Positions 19,739 to 29,777 of a stretch of 64,000 bases of DNA are shown here, piece after piece (the first letter of the stretch is position 1; every line of letters begins with the position of its first letter). The stretch is from Maribacter halichondriae (GTDB taxonomy: Bacteria > Bacteroidota > Bacteroidia > Flavobacteriales > Flavobacteriaceae), in contig NZ_CP107030.1 of NCBI RefSeq assembly GCF_027474825.1, forward strand, positions 3,230,529 through 3,294,528. Reading direction: 5' to 3'. The notes below the pieces were generated by a model that was not told the DNA's origin, did no database searches, and saw only the letters and a program-made list of their open reading frames with translations. A program made the translations under genes and the position numbers.

Positions 19739-20665
19739 ATGAAAGTAACCGTAGTTGGAGCAGGTGCCGTTGGGGCTAGTTGTGCAGAATATATTGCCAT
19801 AAAGAATTTTGCATCTGAATTAGTTTTATTGGATATTAAGGAAGGTTTTGCCGAAGGAAAGGCAATGGATTTGATGCAATGTGCCTCGTTGAACGCATTT
19901 GACACAAAAATTACCGGGGTCACCAACGATTATTCAAAAACCGCTAATAGCGATATCGCCGTCATCACCTCCGGTATTCCCCGTAAACCTGGCATGACAC
20001 GAGAAGAACTTATCGGTATCAATGCAGGCATTGTAAAAACGGTCTCTTCGAACCTAATCCAATATTCACCCAATGTAACGCTTATAGTTGTGAGTAACCC
20101 AATGGATACAATGACCTATTTGGTACACAAAACGACGAATCTGCCCAAAAATAAAATCATTGGTATGGGTGGTGCCTTGGATAGTGCCCGTTTCAAATAC
20201 CGTTTGGCAGAGGCCATGGAGGCTCCAATTTCCGATATTGACGGAATGGTTATCGGTGGGCATAGTGATACAGGCATGGTGCCCCTTATCTCCCACGCTA
20301 CTCGAAATAGCATCAAGGTTTCTGAATTTCTTTCCTCGGAACGCTTGTCACAAGTTGCCGAAGATACCAAGGTTGGCGGTGCCACATTGACCAAATTGTT
20401 GGGTACCAGTGCATGGTACGCCCCGGGAGCAGCAGTTTCGGGCCTAGTTCAGGCCATTGCCTGTGACCAGAAGAAAATGTTTCCGTGCTCTACCTTTTTA
20501 GAAGGTGAATACGGCTTAAATGACATCTGCATCGGTGTACCGGTAATCTTGGGTAAAAACGGTATCGAGAAGATTGTCGATGTGCCGTTGAGTGATGCCG
20601 AGAAGGCAAAAATGCAAGAAAGTGCGGCCGGTGTCACAAAAACCAACGGTCTGTTAGAACTCTAA
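19739..20665 (+). CDS. mdh: Malate dehydrogenase (LDH-like type)
   Basis: 308 residues. NAD-binding GAGAVGASCAEYIA at the N-terminus with Asp in LLDIKEG selecting NAD; substrate-binding Arg in GIPRKPGMTREEL and near INAGIVKTV; catalytic Asp/His in SARFKYR and IGGHSDTGMVPL. It interconverts malate and oxaloacetate in the TCA cycle in the cytosol. Length and motifs match the homotetrameric LDH-like malate dehydrogenases of Bacteroidota. Confidence 0.95.
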   Translation: MKVTVVGAGAVGASCAEYIAIKNFASELVLLDIKEGFAEGKAMDLMQCASLNAFDTKITGVTNDYSKTANSDIAVITSGIPRKPGMTREELIGINAGIVKTVSSNLIQYSPNVTLIVVSNPMDTMTYLVHKTTNLPKNKIIGMGGALDSARFKYRLAEAMEAPISDIDGMVIGGHSDTGMVPLISHATRNSIKVSEFLSSERLSQVAEDTKVGGATLTKLLGTSAWYAPGAAVSGLVQAIACDQKKMFPCSTFLEGEYGLNDICIGVPVILGKNGIEKIVDVPLSDAEKAKMQESAAGVTKTNGLLEL

Positions 20666-20689
20666 CAGCTTCTTGTGAAATTAATTTCG

Positions 20690-20727
20690 AACGTTCCTTC
20701 TCCATGGTTATGGTGAGGGGACGTTTT
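20690..20727 (+). terminator. Probable terminator of mdh
   Basis: Imperfect 16-base arms AACGTTCCTTCTCCAT and ATGGTGAGGGGACGTT around GGTT, followed by TT. The T tract is short, so confidence is moderate. Confidence 0.5.
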
Positions 20728-20753
20728 GATTTTCATGTTTACCTATAAATATA

Positions 20754-20784
20754 TTGCCAATTCATAGGGTAAATCATATATTTG
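20754..20784 (+). promoter_or_regulatory. secDF promoter (TTG, 20 bp, TATATTTG)
   Basis: TTG at 20754-20756 and TATATTTG at 20777-20784, spacer 20, both elements of the Bacteroidota consensus. The start codon is 41 bases downstream. Confidence 0.65.
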
Positions 20785-20824
20785 CACGCTGTTAATAAAA
20801 GCATCTCAAACATAAACGTAACCC

Positions 20825-23788
20825 ATGCAGAATAAAGGACTTATAAAGCTTTTTGCACTCCTCTTCGGTCTAGTGAGTATCTATCAATTATCCTACACTT
20901 TTATAACCAGTAAGGTCGAAAACGAAGCGGAAGTCTTTGCCGCAAGTAGAATTTCAGATTCGGAAGAGGATTATGTTTCAAAGCGCGAAGCTTTAGAGGC
21001 CAGTTATTTAGATTCCATAGGAGGTAACCCGATATTAGGCTATACCGACTACAACGAGGCCAAGAAAAAAGAATTGAACAAAGGGCTTGACCTTAAAGGG
21101 GGAATCAATGTTACCCTTCAGATTTCTATAAAAGACATCTTGAAAGGTCTTGCCAACAATACTAAAAACCCGGTTTTCAACAAGGCCCTGGCTGATGCCG
21201 ATGCAGCTTCAATGAGCAGTGATGATACCTATATCGATTTGTTTTTCCAAGCTTTCGATAACATAAAGGGAGATGCCAAATTGGCTTCCCCGGATATTTT
21301 TGCGAATAAGACATTAAGCGACGAAGTCAATTTTCAAATGGACGATGATGAAGTAAAACCTATCATCCGTAGAAAAATAGATGAATCCATTGTTTCTGCA
21401 TTTGAAGTACTGCGTGAGCGTATCGATGGTTTCGGGGTAACACAACCGAACATTCAAAGAGAGGGTAACTCAGGACGTATTTTGGTGGAACTTCCAGGAG
21501 CTAGAGATATTGCCCGTGCCCAAGACCTACTTTCGAGTACGGCCCAATTGGAGTTTTGGGAAACCTATCCGCAAAGCAATCCGAGTTTTAGTCAGTTTAT
21601 TGTTGCGGCCAATGACAAGTTGAAGACCATGGTCGATACGACACAGATCGAAGAGCCTATAAAGGAGGAATCTGAAATTGATTCATTACTTTCTGATGTC
21701 GCTTCCGATTCTTTGGATCTTGCCAGCCAAGTGAACCCATTGTTCGATTTATTGATTCCTGCAAATCCAGGTAGTAATGCTATGTTCAGGGCGGCTATAA
21801 AGGATACTGCCAAAGTAGGGGCATACCTGCGAATGCCCGAGATTCGACGCTTGCTTCCCGCAGATATCCAGTTTACCAAATTTGTGTGGGAACGTCCGCC
21901 AACGCCTGAAACCGAAGTTGTAGATCTTTTTGCCTTGAAATCGAACAGGGATGCTATCCCAAGAATAAGTGGCGATGTGGTCAGTGATGCGAGGGACGAA
22001 TTCGTGAACGGTAAACCAGCCGTTACCATGGCCATGAACACGAAAGGTGCCAAGGAGTGGGAAAAATTGACGGGCGATGCCTATACCAATCAAACAGGTA
22101 TTGCCATTGTGCTGGACAATAAAGTATATACCGCCCCTGGAGTTTCCTCAGGGCCGATTTCAGGAGGAAGGTCTGAAATCACGGGTGTATTTACAGTGAA
22201 TGAGACTAAAGATATTGCGAATGTTCTACGAGCAGGTAAATTGCCGGCATCGGCGGAAATTATCCAATCTACCATTGTTGGACCTTCATTGGGTCAAGAG
22301 GCGATAGATAGTGGTTTTATGTCGTTTATGCTCGCCATGGCCATCGTTCTGGTCTGGATGATTTTCTATTATGGTAAGGCAGGTGTTTTTGCCGATATCG
22401 CTTTGTTGCTGAATATTCTATTGATCTTCGGGGTGTTGACAAGTTTGAACGCAGTATTGACATTACCAGGTATTGCGGGTATCGTTTTGACCATCGGTAT
22501 GTCGGTCGATGCCAACGTACTGATTTTTGAAAGGATAAAAGAAGAACTTGCAAAAGGAAAAGGCAAGGCACAAGCCGTTGCCGATGGTTTCGACAATGCG
22601 CTATCCTCGATTTTGGATGCCAATATTACGACGGGGCTAACCGCCTTGATATTGTTCGTGTTTGGTTCGGGGCCTATCAAAGGTTTCGCCACGACCTTAT
22701 TAATCGGTATCGTTACCTCGTTGTTTACAGCAATCTTTATTACCAGATTGTTAGTCGATTGGTATATCGGTGGCAAAGGAAGAACCTTGGATTTTTCGAC
22801 GGCCTTGACCAAGAACCTCTTCAAAAACATCAATATCGATTTCTTGGGCAAACGTAAGATAGCTTACATTTTTTCTGCTATCCTGTTGGGTATCGGTATC
22901 TTTTCGTTGATGACCAATAGTCTGCAGCAAGGTGTAGATTTTGTAGGTGGCCGTTCATACCAGATTCGTTTTCAGAACGAGGTAAACCCTTCTGAAATTG
23001 CATCCGAGCTTAATACGGTCTTCGGTAGTGGTACAAACGTAAAAGAATTTGGTGACGCCAATCAGATAAAGCTCACGACCCCATACAAAGTCGATGTTGA
23101 AGGCGTCGAAGTGGATAATGAGATTCAAGATAAGTTATTTACCGCATTACAAAAATATTTGCCTGATGGAATAACCAAATCCGATTTCATTACAGGTAGT
23201 GGTGAAAAATCTATTGGTATCATGCAATCTGTGAAAGTAGGGCCGACCATTGCCGATGACATTAAGAAAAATGCATTTTTGGCGATTATAGGTTCGTTGG
23301 CCGTAGTGTTCTTATACATTCTCTTGCGATTTAGAAAATGGCAGTTTTCGTTAGGAGCGGTAGCAGCTGTTTTTCATGATGTTTTGATCGTGTTGGGCGT
23401 TTTCTCCCTCTTTGGAAAGATTATGCCATTCAATATGGAAATCGACCAAGCCTTTATCGCAGCTATTTTGACGGTCATAGGATATTCGTTGAACGATACC
23501 GTGGTCGTATTCGACCGTATTAGAGAGATTATCAATGAAAAAGGTTGGAAGGCAGGCCACAACACCAATTTGGCCTTGAACAGTACCTTAAGCCGAACTT
23601 TGAATACCTCGCTAACCACCTTGGTGGTGCTTTTGGCCATCTTTATTTTTGGAGGTGAGTCACTCCGAGGATTTATGTTCGCAATGATAGTTGGTATTGT
23701 AGTAGGTACCTATTCATCGCTTTTTATTGCAACCCCTGTAATGTTTGACTTCTTGAAGAAGAGTGTAAAATCGGGCGAAGCGAAGTAG
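20825..23788 (+). CDS. secDF: Fused protein translocase subunit SecDF
   Basis: 987 residues. The SecD half has GLDLKGGINVTLQIS near 90 and ERIDGFGVTQPNIQREG, with a six-TM bundle at about 510-650 (IVLTIGMSVDANVLIFERIKEE). The SecF half starts around 680 with GVDFVGGRSYQIRF, then SLNDTVVVFDRIRE and a second six-TM bundle. The proton-driven fusion assists SecYEG in completing export. A single fused gene is normal for Bacteroidota. Own promoter, and a shared terminator with the convergent ABC ATPase. Confidence 0.95.
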   Translation: MQNKGLIKLFALLFGLVSIYQLSYTFITSKVENEAEVFAASRISDSEEDYVSKREALEASYLDSIGGNPILGYTDYNEAKKKELNKGLDLKGGINVTLQISIKDILKGLANNTKNPVFNKALADADAASMSSDDTYIDLFFQAFDNIKGDAKLASPDIFANKTLSDEVNFQMDDDEVKPIIRRKIDESIVSAFEVLRERIDGFGVTQPNIQREGNSGRILVELPGARDIARAQDLLSSTAQLEFWETYPQSNPSFSQFIVAANDKLKTMVDTTQIEEPIKEESEIDSLLSDVASDSLDLASQVNPLFDLLIPANPGSNAMFRAAIKDTAKVGAYLRMPEIRRLLPADIQFTKFVWERPPTPETEVVDLFALKSNRDAIPRISGDVVSDARDEFVNGKPAVTMAMNTKGAKEWEKLTGDAYTNQTGIAIVLDNKVYTAPGVSSGPISGGRSEITGVFTVNETKDIANVLRAGKLPASAEIIQSTIVGPSLGQEAIDSGFMSFMLAMAIVLVWMIFYYGKAGVFADIALLLNILLIFGVLTSLNAVLTLPGIAGIVLTIGMSVDANVLIFERIKEELAKGKGKAQAVADGFDNALSSILDANITTGLTALILFVFGSGPIKGFATTLLIGIVTSLFTAIFITRLLVDWYIGGKGRTLDFSTALTKNLFKNINIDFLGKRKIAYIFSAILLGIGIFSLMTNSLQQGVDFVGGRSYQIRFQNEVNPSEIASELNTVFGSGTNVKEFGDANQIKLTTPYKVDVEGVEVDNEIQDKLFTALQKYLPDGITKSDFITGSGEKSIGIMQSVKVGPTIADDIKKNAFLAIIGSLAVVFLYILLRFRKWQFSLGAVAAVFHDVLIVLGVFSLFGKIMPFNMEIDQAFIAAILTVIGYSLNDTVVVFDRIREIINEKGWKAGHNTNLALNSTLSRTLNTSLTTLVVLLAIFIFGGESLRGFMFAMIVGIVVGTYSSLFIATPVMFDFLKKSVKSGEAK

Positions 23789-23810
23789 GTTATAAAAATT
23801 GTTAAACAAA

Positions 23811-23858
23811 AGAACCGTTTTGCCCAGTGACTTCTCAACGGGGGAAACGGTTCTCTTT
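23811..23858. terminator. Bidirectional terminator between secDF and the ABC ATPase gene
   Basis: Ten-pair perfect stem AGAACCGTTT/AAACGGTTCT with a 24-base loop, T-rich on the right and A-rich on the left, between convergent genes. Confidence 0.75.
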
Positions 23859-25092
23859 ATTTCAACCTTCCTGTAGAACCATTTTCCTCCATAGTAAGCT
23901 CATAAATGTAATCTGGATTAAGACTTGGTTCCCTTCTATGGGAAACGAAGACAATGGTCGTATCACTTTCTTTAGCAAATTTGTTGACTAAGGCCACAAA
24001 GAGTAGTGCACTAGCATCATCGAGTCCGGCGGTAGGTTCATCCAAAATCAATAACAATGGATGCTTTACCATGGCCCTAGCGCACATGACCAATCGTTTT
24101 TGACCCATGGTAAGGTCATGGAAGAGGCTATCTTTTTTATTCCACATGCCTATAAGTGCTAGCCATTCTTTTGCCAATCGGGTTTGAGCCTCGGTAGGTC
24201 TGACATAAAGACCGATAGAATCGGTAAGGCCGGAAATCAACATATTTTGGACGGTATGGTAGCCCATAAATTTATCTGTCATTGCCGGGGTAAAATAACC
24301 AATACGTTTTTTAATGTCCCAAACACTTTCGCCACTTCCTTTCTTTTGCCCAAAAATGAAAAGATTTTCTCCATAGCCTTTTGGATTTTCTCCGGTAATC
24401 ATCGATAGTATTGTCGTTTTACCGCTTCCGTTTTTTCCTCGAAGCTCCCAGAAACTTCCTTTCTGAATCTTCCAACTGATGTTGTTAAGAATAGGTTTTC
24501 CTGAGTATGAAACATTTACATGGTTAAGTTCAATGAGTATATCGCCTTCGAAGTCCATTTTCTCAATCGGTGACGGAATGGTACCATCAAAGTTTTCCGA
24601 AGAATTACTAATTCTTGCCTGCTTGACATTAGGGTAGAATGTTAAGTCGGTATTTTTAAGTCTGGCAAAGGTATTGACAAAGGGCAGAAGATCCGATGCC
24701 CTACTAATGAGCTGCACGATAGAGGTATGCCGGGTAATTTTCTGTAGTTGATGTTTAAAATCTTCTTGGGAAACGGTATCTAGATTATCAAAGGGATTGT
24801 CTAAAATAATGAACTGTGGATTGCTTTTGAGAACATGTTTCAAAAGTGCCTTTTTCTGTTCTCCACTAGAACGGGTGGTAAGACTTTGAAGCGTATCGGA
24901 CGTGATTGTTTTGATTCCATGCCGTTCTTCCTCATCCATAAATTGTTCCAGTGCCAATTTAGAAAATAGGATACCTCGTTGGCCATTAAGTTCTTTAAAT
25001 CCAATATTGGCAGGATGATTCAGAAGTTCATCAATTAGGTGACTTTTATCCGAGGAATTATCTATGAAAATTGCCCAATGTTTTTTTTTCAT
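23857..25092 (-). CDS. Double ABC-type ATPase, ModF-like, degenerate first half
   Basis: 411 residues. The second half is a complete ABC ATPase: Walker A RGKNGSGKTT near 218, signature LTMGQKRLVMCARAM, Walker B LLLILDEPTAGLD, H-loop VSHR. The first half keeps a signature (SSGEQKKALLKHVL) and Walker B (FIILDNPFDNLD) but has no Walker A (N-terminus MKKKHWAIFIDNSSDKSHLI), so it probably cannot bind ATP normally. No membrane partner is nearby. ModF-type proteins have a molybdate link in E. coli; here function is unknown. Overlaps the GNAT gene by four bases (ATGA). Confidence 0.82.
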   Translation of the reverse strand: MKKKHWAIFIDNSSDKSHLIDELLNHPANIGFKELNGQRGILFSKLALEQFMDEEERHGIKTITSDTLQSLTTRSSGEQKKALLKHVLKSNPQFIILDNPFDNLDTVSQEDFKHQLQKITRHTSIVQLISRASDLLPFVNTFARLKNTDLTFYPNVKQARISNSSENFDGTIPSPIEKMDFEGDILIELNHVNVSYSGKPILNNISWKIQKGSFWELRGKNGSGKTTILSMITGENPKGYGENLFIFGQKKGSGESVWDIKKRIGYFTPAMTDKFMGYHTVQNMLISGLTDSIGLYVRPTEAQTRLAKEWLALIGMWNKKDSLFHDLTMGQKRLVMCARAMVKHPLLLILDEPTAGLDDASALLFVALVNKFAKESDTTIVFVSHRREPSLNPDYIYELTMEENGSTGRLK

Positions 25093-25607
25093 TGACGAAC
25101 TCTAAAAATATAAGTGGGGTTACCTTTATACTCGGTGGTTTTATCGAGCTGCATACCAATGGCAAAGGCTACTTTTTGGGAGGGGATATTTTTGATATGA
25201 ATAATGGAAATCAAAGATTCACTCAAATTGTTGTCAAAGGCGAATTCTTTACATTTTTGCGCGGCCTCCGTAGCAAAACCTTGTCGCCAGTATTTTGGTA
25301 ACATGGAATATCCGATTTCTAGCTCTTTTTTACCGTCAACTTCCTGAACTAATAGTCCACATTGTCCGATGAAGTCTCCCGTTTTTTTGGAAATTAAAGC
25401 ATTCAAACCTCCTGTTCCGTTTTCATAGCGATGGAAAACCCTATTGAACCAATCTTGGCAGGCGATATTGGGATCCGGATTTTCTCCGAACCAATGTACG
25501 GTGCTCAACGGATTCTGATGAAAGGGTAACCAGGTTTCAAAGTCATTTGTCGTAAGCTTCCTGAATTTCAAGCGTTCCGTTTCCTGATCTTCAAGCAGCA
25601 AATTCAT
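25089..25607 (-). CDS. GNAT N-acetyltransferase (RimJ/RimL type)
   Basis: 172 residues. TERLKFRKLTTNDFETWLPF at the start and the acetyl-CoA region ELEIGYSMLPKYWRQGFATEAAQ (Q/R-x-x-G-x-A loop) near 100 are typical of the RimJ/RimL-like group that acetylates N-terminal or small-molecule amines. Substrate unknown. It is translationally coupled on both sides by four-base overlaps with DUF192 (25604-25607) and the ABC ATPase. Confidence 0.88.
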   Translation of the reverse strand: MNLLLEDQETERLKFRKLTTNDFETWLPFHQNPLSTVHWFGENPDPNIACQDWFNRVFHRYENGTGGLNALISKKTGDFIGQCGLLVQEVDGKKELEIGYSMLPKYWRQGFATEAAQKCKEFAFDNNLSESLISIIHIKNIPSQKVAFAIGMQLDKTTEYKGNPTYIFRVRQ

Positions 25608-26098
25608 GGCTTTAATCTGTTAAATTCAATGGTGTCACCCACATCCAACGACCATTTTTCAACTAGCCCTGCATTGACTTCCAGTACGTATTGAACGGGT
25701 ACTTTTGATGAAAGTCCACTTTCGGTCAAGGGTTGGGCATTTTCTTGATAGCTGGCGACTTTAAAATCTGCGTCTATAAAGATAATGTCCAAAGAAAATT
25801 CGGTATTCTTCATGTAGAAAGAATGCAAAGCTTCCTTAGGAAAAATAAAGAGCATTCCCTGATCATCTTCCATTGATGTTCGGTACATGAGTCCTGTCTG
25901 GGTTTCGTATTCAGTTTCCGCGAATTCAATATTCAGTTTGGCAATTAAAGAATCACTATCCTTATTGAAGATGGAGAGTTCACCTTCTTTGGTAAAGACA
26001 ACCGGTTCGGTGGTAACGACCTTTTTCGGTTCGTTTTTGCAAGAACTGCCCAATAATACTATCGAAACGATAAAATATAAAATGAATCTAAGCTTCAT
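25604..26098 (-). CDS. DUF192 lipoprotein
   Basis: 164 residues. Lipobox LLGSSC (Cys20). The DUF192 domain follows: FAETEYETQTGLMYRTSM, MLFIFPKEALHSFYMKNTEFSLDIIFID and YVLEVNAG, the family core. Function unknown; it is secreted and often monocistronic in other bacteria. Here it lies between lgt and a GNAT gene in one minus-strand run. Confidence 0.92.
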   Translation of the reverse strand: MKLRFILYFIVSIVLLGSSCKNEPKKVVTTEPVVFTKEGELSIFNKDSDSLIAKLNIEFAETEYETQTGLMYRTSMEDDQGMLFIFPKEALHSFYMKNTEFSLDIIFIDADFKVASYQENAQPLTESGLSSKVPVQYVLEVNAGLVEKWSLDVGDTIEFNRLKP

Positions 26099-26123
26099 GA
26101 AAATTATAAGGTTTTCCTAACTC

Positions 26124-27056
26124 TTAATCCTTCGTTGGTCTAAACATAAAATAAAGCCCAATGATTACAAAAGGAATGCTCAACCATTGTCCGGTAGAAA
26201 GCAACCCTAAGGACTCTTCAAAACCTCCTTGACTCTTTTTTACATATTCCACGAAAAAACGAATGGTCCAAAGCAGGACTAAAAACAGACCGAAAAGATA
26301 TCCCGATTTGTTCTTTTTGTCGGTTTTCCAATACAAAAAGTACAATATTAGAAACACAAAAATATAGGCAACCCCTTCATATAATTGGGCAGGATGTCGA
26401 TATGGAATCTGTTCCAAAACCTCAGAAAACTGAGGATTATTGACAATCGCATCATAGGCTGCATTGACCGTCTTTTTACCAGTTATTCGCATGGCCTCAG
26501 CGGGATGCATATCATCGGAATCTCGAATAAACTTGGTGGCAAAAACAAAATTTTCATCGGTCACCTTGCCATTTATTTCAGAATTGAAAAAATTACCCAA
26601 ACGTACACAGAAAGCACCGATGGCAAACGGAATGACAATTCTATCTAATATCCATAAGATATTGAATTCAGGGTGTTTTCGGGTATAAAGATACATGCCG
26701 GTGATGACTCCGATTGCGGCACCATGACTGGCAAGGCCTGTAAAACCGGTAAACTCATAACCACTAGAGGTTTCTCGAATGGGCAACAGAATTTCGAGCA
26801 AATGTTGAGAATAATAGGCCCAATCGTAAAAAAAGACATGACCGAGACGGGCACCCAACATCGTAGCGATAAGGCTATACATAAAAAGCGAATCTAGCTG
26901 CTCGGCAGTCTTTTTCTCTTTGAGGAAGATTTTCTTCATAAGATACCACCCAAGGGCAAATGAAGTGACCCAAAGAAGATTATAATACTTTATCTGTAAA
27001 GGGCCGAGACTGAAAATCGTTTCATCGGGATTCCAGATGATACCTAAGAAGTGCAT
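26124..27056 (-). CDS. lgt: Prolipoprotein diacylglyceryl transferase
   Basis: 310 residues with seven hydrophobic segments. Family motifs: YSLIATMLGARLGHVFFYDW, TGLASHGAAIG with the conserved His, and the signature RLGNFFNSEINGK carrying Arg and Asn/Glu of the active site, then YRHPAQLYEG. It moves diacylglycerol from phosphatidylglycerol to the lipobox Cys in the inner membrane, the first step for the many lipoproteins in this window. Follows cysS and yidD on the same strand. Confidence 0.95.
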   Translation of the reverse strand: MHFLGIIWNPDETIFSLGPLQIKYYNLLWVTSFALGWYLMKKIFLKEKKTAEQLDSLFMYSLIATMLGARLGHVFFYDWAYYSQHLLEILLPIRETSSGYEFTGFTGLASHGAAIGVITGMYLYTRKHPEFNILWILDRIVIPFAIGAFCVRLGNFFNSEINGKVTDENFVFATKFIRDSDDMHPAEAMRITGKKTVNAAYDAIVNNPQFSEVLEQIPYRHPAQLYEGVAYIFVFLILYFLYWKTDKKNKSGYLFGLFLVLLWTIRFFVEYVKKSQGGFEESLGLLSTGQWLSIPFVIIGLYFMFRPTKD

Positions 27057-27199
27057 GTATTTGGATTTTGGTGGCTAAGATAGTTAAAATAGAAAATAGA
27101 GAAGAGAACATAGATGAGATGATGTGGTAAATAAATTTTCAGATCCCAATAGAAATCATTTTTGGGATTTGGGATTCGGAATTTGATTTTTTGAGCCAT

Positions 27200-27421
27200 T
27201 TATGGTACTGGGTCGTACCCTTTACCACCCCATGGATGACAACTAAAAATACGTTTTATTGAAAGCCATCCTCCTTTAAAAAGCCCATGTTTTTTTAAGG
27301 CCTCCAAAGTATATTGTGAACAGGTGGGCGAGTATCGACAGGTTGCAGGAGTATAAGGTGAAATAGCTGTTTGATAGAACCTCACTAGAAATATGAAAGG
27401 GGCTATCAATATTTTTTTCAC
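27200..27421 (-). CDS. yidD: Membrane protein insertion efficiency factor YidD
   Basis: 73 residues. [20 protein letters not shown] and [16 protein letters not shown] are the family signature (Cys pair), followed by [20 protein letters not shown] at the end. It helps YidC insert membrane proteins. It lies between cysS and lgt, an order found in relatives. The 143 bases to lgt contain a GGGATTTGGGATT-type hairpin. Confidence 0.94.
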   Translation of the reverse strand: MKKILIAPFIFLVRFYQTAISPYTPATCRYSPTCSQYTLEALKKHGLFKGGWLSIKRIFSCHPWGGKGYDPVP

Positions 27422-27465
27422 GCTCGTTTTCTTAGTTGCTGTTTTTTAATTGTTGTTGGCAGGTA

Positions 27466-28946
27466 TCAAGAAACACTAAAAGTGGTGCCCTCTTTTCCGT
27501 CTTTCAGTTGAATGCCCAAACTGGAGAGTTCATCCCTAATCTTATCGGAGGTAGCAAAATCTTTATTCGCTCGTGCTTCCATTCGAAGTTGGATCAACAA
27601 TTCGACAACGCCCACCAATTTTTGACCATCTGCCCCTGATTCACTTTTTCGCTCCAATCCGAGTACATCGAATATAAAGGCGTTCAAAGTCTCGCGAAGG
27701 ATTGTTTTGTTATCCGCCGAAATACCGGCATGGCCTTCTTTGATTTGGTTGATATACTTTACGGCGTCGAACAATGTGGCAATAAGGATCGGGGTGTTGA
27801 AATCATCGTTCATGGCTTCGTAGCACTTCTTTTTCCATGCTTCCACGTCAAAGCCTGAAGTTTTGCCCGTCTCTAGCGTAGATAGCGTGTCCAAAGCTTC
27901 CATCAATCGATTGTATCCTTTTTCAGAGGCTAACAAAGCATCATTACTGAGGTCCAAGATACTGGTATAATGGGCCTGCATCATAAAAAAGCGAACCACT
28001 GAAGGCGAAAAAGGCTTACTAAGAATGTCGTTTTCACCCGAGAATATCTTACCCGGTAAAATATTGTTTCCGGTAGACTTTGCCATTTTTTTACCGTTCA
28101 TCGTCAGCATATTGGCATGTAACCAATAGTTTACCGGTGGATGGCCATTACTGGCCTCGGCTTGTGCGATTTCACATTCATGGTGTGGAAATTTCAAGTC
28201 CATACCGCCACCATGTATGTCGAACGTCTCCCCGAGATATTTTGTGCTCATTGCGGTACATTCCAAATGCCAACCAGGAAAACCATCTCCCCAAGGCGAA
28301 GGCCATCGCATGATGTGTTGCGGCTCTGCTTTTTTCCAGAGGGCAAAATCCTGAGGACTTTTTTTGTCGTCTTGAGCGGTAAGTTCACGGGTATTGGCGA
28401 TCATATCCTCCAATTTTCTGCCACTCAACTTCCCGTATTCGTATGTTTCGTTGAATTTTTTTACATCGAAATAGACCGAGCCGTTGACCTCGTAAGCATA
28501 TCCTTTTTCAAGAATATCTTTGATAATCTCGATTTGTTCGATAATATGTCCGGTTGCCGTAGGTTCTATACTAGGGGTAGAAAATTGAACTTCTCCAAGA
28601 TATTGTGAAAATCGACGGTATAGCGCTGTACCACTTCCATCGGCTCCAATTGTTCCAACCTGGCCTTTTTTGCGATTTTGTCCTCTCCATCTTCCGCATC
28701 GTCGACTAAGTGGCCGGCATCGGTAATGTTGCGTACATAGCGCACCTTATAGCCCATATGTTTCAAATAGCGAAAAATCATATCGAACGACATGAACGTT
28801 CTACAGTTGCCCAAGTGGACATTGCTATACACCGTAGGGCCACAAACATACATGCCTACATGCCCCTCGTTCAAAGGTTTGAAGACATCTTTTTTACCGG
28901 TAAGGGAATTTGATACTCTTAGATTTTGGCTTTCGTAAAGCTGCAT
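27466..28946 (-). CDS. cysS: Cysteinyl-tRNA synthetase (one-base frameshift)
   Basis: 493 residues when corrected, the normal length. N-terminal part has [18 protein letters not shown] (Zn Cys and HIGH-like motif); later [26 protein letters not shown] (Zn ligands) and KMAKSTGN (KMSKS). It charges tRNA-Cys with cysteine. As written, the frame stops after KFNFLPLV at 28566; adding one C to the C4 run (plus-strand G 28574-28577) gives [16 protein letters not shown] and joins both halves. The gene is essential and single-copy in most bacteria, so a sequencing error is the best explanation. Confidence 0.95.
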
Positions 28947-28961
28947 TTCGTAGTAAAACGA

Positions 28962-29642
28962 TTAAAAGTTGGTATCAAGGTTTATATAGTCCAAAAATTC
29001 GCGGCGTACGGCCTCATCCTTGAATTTGCCTCCATATTCAGCGGTTACGGTGCTACTTTCGATATCACGTATACCCCTCGAATTGACACATAAATGCTTG
29101 GCGTCGATGACACAGGCAACGTCATCGGTACCCAAAACACGTTGCAGTTCACGTACAATCTGAATGTTCAAACGTTCTTGTACCTGAGGCCGCTTGGCAT
29201 AATAATCTACGATACGGTTCATTTTTGAAAGTCCGACAACGGTTCCGTTCGAGATATAGGCTACATGGGCCTTTCCAACAATGGGGAGCAAATGATGCTC
29301 ACAGGTAGAATACAGCGTGATGTTCTTTTCGACCAACATCTCGCCATATTTGTATTTATTCTCAAAAGTTGACGATTTGGGCTTTCTCTCGGGATGAAGT
29401 CCTCCGAACAATTCTTTCACGAACATTTTGGCGACCCTATCAGGAGTACCCTTTAAGCTGTCGTCATCTAAGTCAAGGCCTAAGGTCAGCATGACTTCCC
29501 GGATGTTTTCACGTATCCTTTCGATTTTTTCGTCATCGTTCAAAACAAAAGCATCTTCCCGTAAGGGTGTATCCTCTGATGACGAAATATGTTCTTTCCC
29601 CATCTCCTCAAAATGTTCTTCCAAACTCCTATCAATTTTCAT
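28962..29642 (-). CDS. folE: GTP cyclohydrolase I
   Basis: 226 residues. LTLGLDLDDDSLKGTPDRVAKM, then YSTCEHHLLPIVGKAHVAYI (Zn Cys and catalytic His), KHLCVNSRGIRD (third Zn Cys) define FolE type I. It converts GTP to dihydroneopterin triphosphate for folate. The first 30 residues are a variable acidic arm. It is followed after 15 bases by cysS. folP, in the same pathway, lies 17 kb away. Confidence 0.96.
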   Translation of the reverse strand: MKIDRSLEEHFEEMGKEHISSSEDTPLREDAFVLNDDEKIERIRENIREVMLTLGLDLDDDSLKGTPDRVAKMFVKELFGGLHPERKPKSSTFENKYKYGEMLVEKNITLYSTCEHHLLPIVGKAHVAYISNGTVVGLSKMNRIVDYYAKRPQVQERLNIQIVRELQRVLGTDDVACVIDAKHLCVNSRGIRDIESSTVTAEYGGKFKDEAVRREFLDYINLDTNF

Positions 29643-29777
29643 CTAAAAATTGCTTTAAAGAACGGCAAAGATATACATAAAATGGCACTTTATACCTTCT
29701 ACGGGGCGTTACACAACATAAATTAGTGTTAAGACAAGAGAGCCACTATTTTTGACATCAACATCCGAAACCTACTT

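Noticed and set aside
22369-22851. Long minus-strand ORF inside secDF
   Set aside because: Antisense shadow of conserved SecDF membrane helices, with no promoter or own motifs.
28080-28608. Plus-strand ORFs across cysS
   Set aside because: Shadow frames of cysS, whose motifs are clear on the minus strand.
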